Translations under genes and position numbers: made by a program | NCBI RefSeq assembly: GCF_000003815.2 | Contig: NC_049991.1 | Span: 3,892,437 to 3,956,436 of the forward strand | Source of the DNA: Branchiostoma floridae | Lineage: Eukaryota; Chordata; Leptocardii; Amphioxiformes; Branchiostomatidae | DNA length: 64,000 bases | Reading direction: 5' to 3' | Shown: piece by piece, positions 46,401-55,224 of the stretch | Position numbering within the stretch: position 1 is the first letter of the stretch | Layout: each line of letters starts with the position of its first letter | The notes under the pieces: generated by a model | Databases searched by the model: none | The model's input: the letters and a program-made list of their open reading frames with translations, nothing else | Told to the model about the DNA's origin: nothing

Positions 46401-49400
46401 CCATTTTACAATTTTTATTTTTATTTCGCCCTTTCGCTCCATATTCTTTATGAAAAAATCCGTGAACCAAGAAATTAAATTGGTGTGGCCTTAGGAGTGA
46501 CAAATGTGCAAATCACTTGAATTTTTGATACCATTTAAAATACTAACAACGTAAGCTACGAACCTCTTTGGAAACTTTTAATGGCTTCATCATGTGAGTC
46601 CTGTTCCACGAGACACTGTCCCAGGAAGAAGTGACCCTTGACCGATCTGTTGTCCAGCTCGAGCGCCCGGCGACAGTCCTGTGCGGCCAGCTCCCACTGT
46701 TGTAGCTTCAGGTAACACAGCGCTCGGTTGGTGAAGTAGGTTGCTACGGACTGGTTCTTGATCTTGAAACAGAAATAGTGAACAATTTAGAATGATATGT
46801 ATCAAAATCTAAGCTTAAGGTTGTGTCTCTGTGGCACAAGTGGTAGTTTGGCTAGTCCACCCACTGTTGTAGCTCGATTGGTGAAGCACGAGTACTAGTA
46901 GGTTGCTACGGACTGGTTCTTGATCTTGAAACAGAAATGGTGAGCAGTTAAGAATGATATGTATCAAAATCTAAGGTTGTGTCCCTGTGGCACAAGTGGT
47001 AGTTTGGCTAATCTTACGTGGCCAGCTGACACTGTTGTAACTTCAGGTAGCACAGCGCTCGGTTGGTGAAGTAGGTTGCTACGGACTGGTTCTTGATCTA
47101 AAAGGAAGCAGTGAACAATTTAGAACCTGATCAGACTAAGGTTATGCCCCTGTGGTGCAAGTGGTAGTTTGGCAAAGTGCTCCCACTGTTGAAGCTTCAG
47201 GTAGTACAGTGCTCGGTTCGTGAAGTAGGTTGCTACGGAATGGTTCTTGATCTAAAAGGAAGCAGTGAACAATTTAGAACCTGATATATATCTAAAGTTA
47301 TGCCCCTGTGGCGCAAGTGGTAGTTTGGCTAGTCCTCCCACTGTTGTAGCTTCAGGTAGCACAGCGCTCGATTGGTGAAGTACTAGTAGGTTGCTATGGA
47401 CTGGTTCTTGATCTTGAAACAGAAATGGTGAGCAGTTTAGAATGATATGTATCAAAATCTAAGGTTGTGTCCCTGTGGCACAAGTGGTAGTTTGGCTAAT
47501 CTTACGTGGCCAGCTGACACTGTTGTAGCTTCAGGTAGCACAGCGCTCGATTGGTGAAGTACTAGTAGGTTGCTACGGACTGGTTCTTGATCTTGAAACA
47601 GAAATGGTGAGCAGTTTAAAATGATACTTATCAAAATCTAAGCTTAAGGTTGTGTCCCTGTGGCACAAGTGGTAGTTTGGCTAGTCCTGTGCGGCCAGCT
47701 CCCACTGTTGTAGCTTCAGGTAACACAGGGCTCGGTTCGTGAAGTAGGTTGCTACGGACTGGTTCTTGATCTATGTGAAACAGAAATGGTGAACAATTTA
47801 GGTTGTGGCCCATTGTGGCTCAAGTGGTAGTTTGGCTAATCTTATGTGGCCAGCTCCCACTGTTGTAGCTTCAGGTAACACAGCACTCATTTGGTGAAGT
47901 ATATGTAGGCTGCTACTGACTGGTTCTTGATCTAAGTGAAATGGAAGTAGCGACCAATTTAGAACTGATAAACTAATACTGGTAGGTCATGTCCCTATGG
48001 CAAGCGACCCGGCCACTTTGCCATATGGATGAAATTCCGAGTATAGAACATTTTGACACCAACAGTTTTGCTGTAGTACTAGTGGATCTGGACAATTTGG
48101 CATCGTTCTAGGATTAATCTAATAACTTATGTTATGGTTGCCAGGTTTAGGTTAGGGTTAGATTAGGGTTGAACACATTTACCATGTAGAGTATAGGGGT
48201 GACAGATCGAGTACATTGGAGAAATGTTGTGCAACGCCTCACCCCACCCGCCAGGGAGAGGGACAACAGATGATGATGATAGGGGTGACCATTGTACATG
48301 TATGCTTGACAAAAGATGGGCAATGCATTGAGGCTGCACAACAACCCTGTTTGGCTGTCTTCCAGCGGATGATTCATATATATACTTGATCACTAGTGCA
48401 ATACAGTTGTAGTATACGATGCCCTGCCATGAGATGCGATGAGATACGATGACATCTGTGCAATATATATTATAAGAAGTGACGTATATATGATTGAAAT
48501 GTCGAAAGGCTGATGCATAGCGTTTTTTAACCTTGTCCCTACGGATCTCTGTTTGTCTGATAAAGGTGTTGACCGAGATGTCTTTTTAACCTTCATCTTG
48601 TATTAATGTTTTAAACTTGTCCATTTTCAATGTGTTTCTTGTGCGAAATAATGATGAAGTTGCACACACAGCTACCAAATATTACTAGACTAATAGAATT
48701 TGTACACTTCTTTCCTGAGGACGGATGATTTTGAGGTAGGCTGCAATAGTCTTACACTGACAGATTATATTCTGCAGCTACATTAGTGTATAGGCTAATT
48801 GGTTTAATCTGTGAAATGCAAATTAAATGGTAGGATGCTATATAAGCTGGTTCTTAATCAGGTTGAAAATCTAAAAATAGCCTTTAGGATTCTATACTGG
48901 TACTAATATCCTGCTATCAGACAAATATACAACAAACGAACAAATCAAATTAATATTGGCATCTCTACAGCTGTTTCCAATACTCTATGTTTAATATACA
49001 TATGATCAATCAATCCCTGCAATGAAGACATGTTATTGCATGCATAAATTTGTATAATAATGAGACTTATTAGCATAAACAACACATTCTAACCATACTG
49101 CTACCTTTACAAAATTGACCAAATCATAGCAAAATTGTAATATGAATTTCATCATTCATTGAGGGCACATAATAAATTTCATCATCATAAATAATATGCT
49201 GTGGCGATTTATAATATTATGACATATTCGTTGGAAACACACATAGTTTAACAGTTATAACCATATACTCTTAAGGTGAGAAATAAACAAAACTCATATT
49301 TGTAAATAGAACTAAAAGCGTAAATTATTTTATATAGTAAAGAGACTTGAACTTACAATCGCCTTCGTATAACATTTGATGGCGTCGTCATATCTTCTGG

Positions 49401-49446
49401 CACTGAAGAATCGGTTTCCTTGATCTTTCAGCTCTGTAGCACTCAT
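40442..49446 (-). CDS. STUB1: STIP1 homology and U-box protein 1 (CHIP E3 ligase)
   Basis: CHIP binds the C-terminal tails of Hsp70 and Hsp90 and ubiquitinates clients in the cytosol. Seven exons: 49446-49357, 46762-46564, 44568-44403, 43729-43651, 43362-43306, 42429-42313, 40567-40442; all junctions keep frame, giving 277 residues (human 303, longer at the N terminus). TPR clamp residues are present: Lys7 and Asn11 (LKDQGNR), Asn42 ([10 protein letters not shown]), Lys72 ([11 protein letters not shown]). Exon 3 has [18 protein letters not shown] and KKRW. Exon 6 gives [18 protein letters not shown] and [16 protein letters not shown]; exon 7 gives VGHFDPVTR and [13 protein letters not shown] second version of exon 6 lies at 41580-41464. 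Partial copies of exons 2 and 3 fill introns 1 and 2. Confidence 0.96.
41464..41580 (-). CDS. STUB1: alternative STUB1 U-box exon (6b)
   Basis: This 117-nt exon is the same length and phase (0/0) as exon 6a at 42429-42313 and lies between it and exon 7. It has a TACGTAG acceptor and a CAG/GTACAT donor. It encodes [19 protein letters not shown] and [16 protein letters not shown]. Compared with 6a it restores Phe at the position of human Phe237 (6a has Tyr), keeps the Ile, Thr and His at human 235, 246 and 260, and replaces CI with VV after DP. With no stop and no frame change, it looks like a functional mutually exclusive exon. Either or both could also be skipped or joined without shifting frame. 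No transcript evidence was available. Confidence 0.85.
42031..42175 (+). repeat. tRNA-derived SINE-like fragment
   Basis: GTCCCCGTGGCGCAAGCGGT resembles a tRNA 5' half with box A. The same head (GTCCCTGTGGCACAAGTGGT) recurs in every unit of the exon 2 array at 46.8-47.9 kb. No good box B is seen. Confidence 0.45.
42846..43196. mobile_element. inverted-repeat element in STUB1 intron 5
   Basis: CAGGGCTTTAGCCAGC at the left is mirrored by GCTGGCTAGACCCCTG at the right. The interior repeats CCGTCA/TGACGG in both orientations. Confidence 0.55.
44569..45820 (-). repeat. tandem array of partial STUB1 exon 3 copies
   Basis: Upstream of the real exon 3, about nine degenerate units follow with a period of roughly 131-139 bp (acceptor-equivalent points near 44708, 44847, 44978, 45109, 45240, 45372, 45507, 45662). 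Each unit carries a CCCCAG-type acceptor, the first 50-55 nt of the exon ([15 protein letters not shown], best kept in the copy nearest the exon), then a common intron piece with TTTGCTAGCAAATGTAGAAT. None has the rest of the exon or a donor. Divergence increases with distance from exon 3. Confidence 0.9.
46062..46490. mobile_element. 429-bp Harbinger-type MITE (TTA target site)
   Basis: GGCCACACCAATT at the left is mirrored by AATTGGTGTGGCC at the right, continuing through TCTTGGTTCACGGATT. TTA flanks both ends (46059-46061, 46491-46493). It shares the GGCCAC terminus with the copies at 15687 and 34491 but has a different interior. It lies in STUB1 intron 2, about 75 bp from exon 2. Confidence 0.75.
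46763..47990 (-). repeat. tandem array of partial STUB1 exon 2 copies
   Basis: Seven further copies of the 5' half of exon 2 and its upstream intron follow, with a period of about 154-179 bp (GGTTCTTGAT at 46915, 47088, 47242, 47403, 47582, 47761, 47922). Each includes the codons for [20 protein letters not shown] in altered form and a tRNA-like word (CCTGTGGCACAAGTGGTAG). Several copies carry an extra CTAGTA that puts a TAG stop in frame after VATY. They lack the exon's 3' half and donor. Confidence 0.88.
47991..49356. other. STUB1 intron 1, no further features
   Basis: AT-rich intron sequence. The only notable point is a short telomere-like stretch (GGTTAGGGTTAGATTAGGG) near 48150-48172. 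Confidence 0.5.
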
Positions 49447-49680
49447 TTTAAACCCTAAATGTTGAATATTTTATACGAGTGACGAAAGAAAACGACTAGA
49501 ACCTTCCACTGCAAAAACAAGCCATCGCGTCTGGTAAAATGGCTGACACCAGGAAGTGTCCCGTCAGTCTTTTAGAGGGTAAAGGTCACGATGATTTCGC
49601 GGGAAATTTAAAGTCCGTCCTGATTACCGGAATCGTGTCGTGTTGGTTTGATAACCGTTAAACTGTCTTATCGTGTAAGC
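49447..49680. promoter_or_regulatory. STUB1 upstream region
   Basis: This is the 5' flank of the STUB1 start codon. It includes a small plus-strand ORF at 49539-49661 (40 codons beginning MADTRKCPVSLLEG) with no recognised homology. The promoter role is by position only. Confidence 0.4.
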
Positions 49681-50189
49681 CATTTTGCATTAGTTACCTT
49701 CGCCATGAAGGTTAGTATGCTCTGGTAGTATTTGTAGCCCCGTAACGGTGTTTTGTGTTAGTGACATAACTCCAGAAGCCACACTGCATGGATGTATTAA
49801 TATCATTAACCATATGGAATTGGGTATGTGTTTATGTGTTGTCCTTCTACATGTATATATAATGTCCTTGGGCCTAGCCAAAAAGAAATAAAAGATTAAA
49901 TTGTTGGCACCCTTGTCGCTTTTCCTGAGGTACCGAAGCAAAACTTCCGCGTTTTATATTTCATGTCCTGAAAAGGATATGGTAACGGTTTTGTGGTGTT
50001 CGATACCTTTTGTGGGCCACCTGGCAGTTTTCATTTGAACAGCAGTTTTAGCTTCTGAACACCATAAGTAAATAGGTTATGGATGAATGTTAAGAATTTC
50101 AAACCAGTGGTTAATTTTGATGCAGGCCATGACATAGTGGTATGGAAATTATGAAAATTGAGACTTGGTTTGCATAACTAATTCGAAAA

Positions 50190-51250
50190 TGTATATTTAC
50201 CTCCATGAAATGTCATGGAGGTTATATTTTACCCAGCGTTTGTGTGTCTGTCTGTCTGTCTGTCTGTCAACAAGATAACTCAAGAACGGCTGGATGAATT
50301 AGTTTCATACTTGGTGTGTTGGTGGGGTGCGATGAAAGCTGGAAGTGATTAGATTTTGGGCCCCCTAGCGGCTTTCCTTAGTACTGCAGCGCAACTTCCG
50401 GTTTTGCTATCTCGTGTTCTGAACACGCTATGGTCACGATTTTTGAGTGTCAGATAGCTCTTGTGCTCAGAAATAAGTGACATAAGTTTTGGCCCCCTAC
50501 CGACTAGGTTTGGGATAGCAGGGGCATTTTTGTCAAAAACTTCTGAAGAGGATAACTCAAGAAGGGAACAACGGATTTTCATGATTTTTGGTATGTAGGT
50601 ACCTTAGACAATGTTTGACAAGGTAAGATACTAATTATGCAAAATAGGAGTACATTTGCATAATCAATGAGCATATTCTATCGTAGCAGTTTTTTCAATG
50701 TATCTCTTGTCCCGGACATGATATAGTCTTGACATTTGGGTGGTAGATAGCTTGCAGTGTCATGACAAAGTGGGGCAGATTTCAGCCCCTAACATGTAAT
50801 TTCGGAACTGCAGGGGCGTTTTTGTCAAGATATTCCAAAGAGGATAACTGCAGAAAGGATTGACGGATTGACATCATTTTAGGGGTGCAGGTAGCTTAGG
50901 CAAAGGTGTTCATAATGATATACTTGTTATGCAAATGAGAACCTTATTTGCATAATTAATGAGGAAATTGTATAATACCATTATTAGCAATAACTGGACT
51001 TCAATAAATGTAACGCTTATTAATTATGATAGATGGAATATAAGCAGATACAAAATATGGTAATGAGGAACTTATTTGCATAATTTATGTAAAAACTGCA
51101 AAGCCGCTTTATGTCTTTATACTTGTGGCATGTGTACGTTAGTCAATGATGAACAACACCACGCATAAATTATGTTAATGTGTTAGTCAATTGCATGAAA
51201 TTTACAAAAGCTCTAAATTTTCATGGAGGTATGAGGTCGCCGAACTCTAG
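50190..51250. repeat. dispersed repeat with CCTCCATGAAAT/ATTTCATGGAGG-type ends
   Basis: It begins ACCTCCATGAAATGTCATGG, continues into (TGTC)n and GATAACTCAAGAACGGCTGG, and ends with AATTTTCATGGAGG. Several sub-blocks containing GGATAACT and GGGGCATTTTTGTCAA recur within it. Relatives lie at about 49690, 53550, 56640-57030 and on either side of the LINE at 19.0 and 21.3 kb. Confidence 0.6.
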
Positions 51251-52017
51251 TTCGATTATGTTATGATAGGAACTTCAAACTCACAATATCAGGCTAAATA
51301 AGAAAAAGACAGAAAAGACACAAACTTGTGATTTGCCTTTAATAGTCAGTCTTTGTTTCCTCATACTATAAATACATTGTACTGTACAGTGTAGACGACT
51401 AAGGATACCTATAGGAACTAAGTGTCCCCAGAAAATTGCACATATATTACAAAATATGTCAAATCACAGGATCAAAGTATGAATAACGAATGGATTACGA
51501 CAATTTGGACATCCATATGGCCCAACAAAGGATCAAACAATGGTGGCAAAGGCCAAAGTCAAAAAAATTACCAGCTCGGCACTTATAGCGTTACAAAGTT
51601 GGACAAAAAAATACGTTATTTTGAAGCTTGAAACATTGTATTGTTTTGATGCTGCCCAAGAACTCAATTTTATCTCGTTAGAAATTTCACAACAATTTTT
51701 AAAAAGCCAAAATGTTGGTCTATGTAGAAATTGTTTTGTTTTGACGATAAGATTAAAGGTGTTGGAGTGACAATGCCGTAAAGTATGCCAATTTCCGTGT
51801 TTTTGAAATGCGGAAATTGAGGAAAATGGCCAGAAAACTTTGTTGGCCAGTTACCATGGCAACAAGGAGTTTTGATCTAAAAGAAAGATATTTTGAGGGA
51901 TTGTGGACCAAGTACTATCACTGTGCAAAATATGAGCCAAAATATGAGCCAAGATTTTTTTTACCTTTGCCACCATTGTTTGATCCTTACAGACATTTGC
52001 TCTTAAAATTCATCTCC

Positions 52018-52250
52018 TAGTTCCAATTAGTTGGTAACTGGGAGACCCCGGTTTAATCCTGGGCAGGACATCTCTGTTTGGGCTGTACCCATCTTTCGGA
52101 AGGGACGTATCAAATGGGCGTTCCGTGTTCTATAAGCGAAGGTGCCTCAGGCTACTCCTCCCTAAAAGAATATACCCTGCTACGAAACAGCAAAGAAATT
52201 TGCTGCCCTGTGTGCCACTATACAAAGATCTGAACTAAATATAACAATGC
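52018..52250 (+). repeat. SINE-like element
   Basis: AGTTGGTAACTGGGAGACC followed by GGTTTAATCCTGGGCAGGAC resembles a tRNA-type box B with the core-like CATCTTTCGGAAGGGACGT seen in many animal SINEs. It seems to sit inside the 3' UTR of the neighbouring chitin-binding gene, whose duplicate at 55 kb lacks it. Confidence 0.5.
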
Positions 52251-52387
52251 AACATTTTAGCTCTTTTTAACTTTAAACACACTATACATTTGATGATTTG
52301 TAAGTCCGTGGCCACGCGTACTGTAGCTAGTTTATATAAACTTACTCCATCCGAGATGAGACGACTTATCTTCAAACTCTGTTTCCC

Positions 52388-53666
52388 TCACTTCCCGTGA
52401 TTCTGAATAAAAACAGAAAGAAATGATCAACATACATATCTTGCTTGAAATTTTCTCACATCTCATTGGCAATTTTCAAAAGTAAATGTAACAACCTAGA
52501 TAGAGCGATTCAGTACTGTTCTTACCCTACACGGACCGGACACATTCCACGGCCAGTTGCAGATCTGTCTTTCGGGGTCAAACACCACACCTCCCGGGGC
52601 ACAGGGCCGGTGGTACACGGGGTGGCCCAGCACACACTCGTAGTACATGGAGCAGTCGGCAGGGTCGGCGTACAGACCCGGCTGCTTCCCCGTACAGGTG
52701 AAGGCGGAGGGGACGGGGGCATCGTCTACTGGGGTCTCATCAGTTACAAACTGCAGATGCATAAGAAAAAGGATTATACAAGTAGAAGCAAGTTAATTGC
52801 ACGTCGGATAACCTCACACTTCGGTCAATTGCACGGAATTCCAAATTCCCAAACCAGCTCCCATTCACTCCATTGTTAGTGAATTAGCTTATCTGCACGA
52901 CGAAAAGTAAGCAATGCCGGATATTGCACGAACACTCATGTCCACGTGAATTTAGAATTTGTACCAGGTGTGCACTTTTAGAGAGTAGAATTAACGTTAG
53001 CTGCCGCGCCATACTGCACAATTTTTGACAATAGAGGTCTTAAGGGTCTTGAGGGCATTGATAAGTAGACGCCCTTCCACAAAACCAGCGACCTAAGGGT
53101 CTTGAGGGCATTGATAAGTAGCCGCCCTTCCACAAAACCAGCGACCTTCGTCCTTCAGTGTTACTCAACAATAGGACCGTCGTCACAAAGAAAGAAAGAA
53201 GATTAGGAACAGTCCATTTTCGGAGAGAGCGGGGGGAAATATTCTTGTTTTTTTTCTAGTTTTGTTTTAAATTTGTAGCAAAGCCTATACTGCAGTCCAG
53301 AGCGTTACTATTAAATATTAAGGACTACGTGGAATGAAGCATTTATGCTTATCCATGATCACGAACTCTCCAATTAAAGCTTATGAAAGTAAGCACATGC
53401 TTTGGCAAAATGTAGATATGCAACTTGGATTTTGTTACTTAATTCTTGGATCAAGCTTAGAGTAAAAAAAAAGTACAGACACAGCCAGACAAGCTTCAAC
53501 GAAATAGCGAAACTGGAAGTGCTCCTGTCGTACCGTAAAAAAACACCGGGGGGGGGGTCCAAAATCTAATCATTTCGAAGTCTCATCAAGATCTACCTAC
53601 GTACTTAATATCAATACAATTCATCCAGGCATCCTCGAGTTATGCTGATCATCTATACACACAAAA

Positions 53667-53721
<55 letters not shown>

Positions 53722-53763
53722 CACACACACACACACACACTCACTCACACGCACACGCACACA

Positions 53764-53802
<39 letters not shown>

Positions 53803-54239
53803 CTTGTTCGTGTAATAGCTGTTGGCATACATTGTACTGTATGCTGTTTATGGCAATAAAGTTCTAAAGCTCTTCCATGTTACCATAAACATAACCTTCT
53901 TGTGATAAAAAACATTACTTCAGACAAACTGTCCACCCTGGATAGAAGAGTTTCCACCATCGACGACAGGCGATCAACTTGATCTTTCAAGCGTCCCGTT
54001 TCTTCTTCGGTCTCGGCGAGCCGTCGCTCTAGTCCCGCAGTGCTCGTGATTGTTTGCCCCGGCGGTAAACATCCCTCTGTACGCTGCCCTGGTGGGACCA
54101 TATAGATATAGGTGCAGTAGCCATTGTCTGCATACTCTCGTAGGATGAACCCAGGCTGGTCGGATGTAGTGTCCTGGGCTCGGTAAGTAGCTAAACCACC
54201 ACATAGGACTAATACAGCAAGTAGTAAGACACTCACCAT
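52388..54239 (-). CDS. secreted coiled-coil chitin-binding protein (CBM14)
   Basis: Three phase-0 exons, 54239-53919, 52750-52526 and 52402-52388, give 186 residues. The start is the ATG at 54239, which opens a clear signal peptide (VSVLLLAVLVLCGGLA). Then come a two-cysteine motif (GYCTYIYMVPP...EGC, about 40-57) and a predicted coiled coil (about 70-107, LERRLAETEEETGRLKDQV), then one peritrophin-A/CBM14 domain with six cysteines (FTCTGKQPGLYADPADCSMY to NVSGPC). The last exon encodes only NHGK and the stop. It is likely an extracellular oligomer that binds chitin; the Cys-x-Tyr...Pro plus coil layout recalls the N termini of angiopoietin-type proteins, which is inference. The related gene at 55-58 kb lies directly upstream. 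Confidence 0.8.
53041..53146 (+). repeat. 53-bp tandem duplication
   Basis: Two adjacent copies starting TAAGGGTCTTGAGGGCATTG differ by one visible base. It lies in intron 1 of the chitin-binding gene. Confidence 0.85.
53668..53802. repeat. (CA)n microsatellite
   Basis: About 135 bp of CA dinucleotides with a few interruptions (CG, CT, AT), in intron 1 of the chitin-binding gene. Confidence 0.95.
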
Positions 54240-54544
54240 CTTGAACGCGATTTTAGGGATTGCGTCATACTTGTTCGTCAAGTTTAGGTATAATACTACC
54301 GACAAAGGTGGAAGAGTGCCCCAGGCTTGGACTGACCTCAAGTTGTTATATGTCTAACAAAAGGACGTCATATTCTCAAAATAGCTTTGGATTTTTTTAA
54401 ATCATCATCGGTCGACTGGAATGTTATCTGAGATTTGCTTGCAATGTTATCTGAGATTTGTTAACACTTTTAGTATTCTAAGTATTGAATTTGATTTTTT
54501 TTAAGAGGTGGCTTCAACGTTTTGTTGATTGTGACGTGTCATGC

Positions 54545-54780
54545 CCTGGGGGCGATCGAAAGAATAACGGGATGCAATATGGGCAGATGTTTCATGTAAG
54601 ACATCACGAAATCGCCGGCAAGCGCAGCCAGGCTTGCGGGGGCCTGTCGGGGTCCATGCCCGATCGCGCTGTCCATGTGTACGCTGTATCATCACGAAAT
54701 GCGCGTCGATAACGTCACGAAATAGTCGGCAAGCGCAGCCAGGCATGCGGGGGATTGTCGGGGCCATGCCCGACGGTGCC
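54545..54780 (+). repeat. duplicated GC-rich block
   Basis: ACGAAAT followed by GGCAAGCGCAGCCAGGC and CATGCCCGA occurs twice, about 120 bp apart. The frames across it on both strands are not supported as genes. Confidence 0.55.
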
Positions 54781-54961
54781 GTCTTGGGAGGTGGGGTTGG
54801 GGTTTGATTTGCATACCTTGATTTGCATACTCTATGTCTAATCATGTTCACATTTACTTAACTTTCAAATATTGAAAACTAAGTATGAAATCCCCGTCAT
54901 TTACCACTATTCATAGATATAAAGGATCGAGTCACAAACTTGTGATTTGCACTGCTTAGTC

Positions 54962-54967
54962 TTTATT
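54962..54967 (-). other. polyadenylation signal of the second chitin-binding gene
   Basis: The minus strand reads AATAAA about 260 bp past the stop at 55225. The surrounding 3' UTR is homologous to 51290-51480, next to the first gene. Confidence 0.5.
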
Positions 54968-55224
54968 TCTTCATACTATAAATACTGTACAGTATAAAAG
55001 ACTGAAGAATACCAAAAGGAACTTCCAAATATTCCAAGGATATTGCACATGTATTCCAAAATCTTCCAATCATTATATCATGTTATAAATGATGGACGAA
55101 CGAAATATACAAAGGCAGAATTATCTAGAATCTTAAACAAATTATAAGTTCACTTCTTTGTATGACGTAGGCCTCAGTCCAGCTGAGATGAGTCGACGGG
55201 TTTGGAAGCTCTGCGCCTTTTCGC

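Noticed and set aside
44569-47990. CRISPR-like arrays, because units recur at regular spacing
   Set aside because: This is eukaryotic DNA, the units are whole duplicated exon-intron pieces without unique spacers, and no cas genes are present.
48150-48172. Interstitial telomere repeat
   Set aside because: Only two or three imperfect TTAGGG units, too short to be meaningful.
54485-54851. 75- and 116-residue frames on both strands
   Set aside because: They cover a duplicated GC-rich block, with no signal or domain and no splice context.
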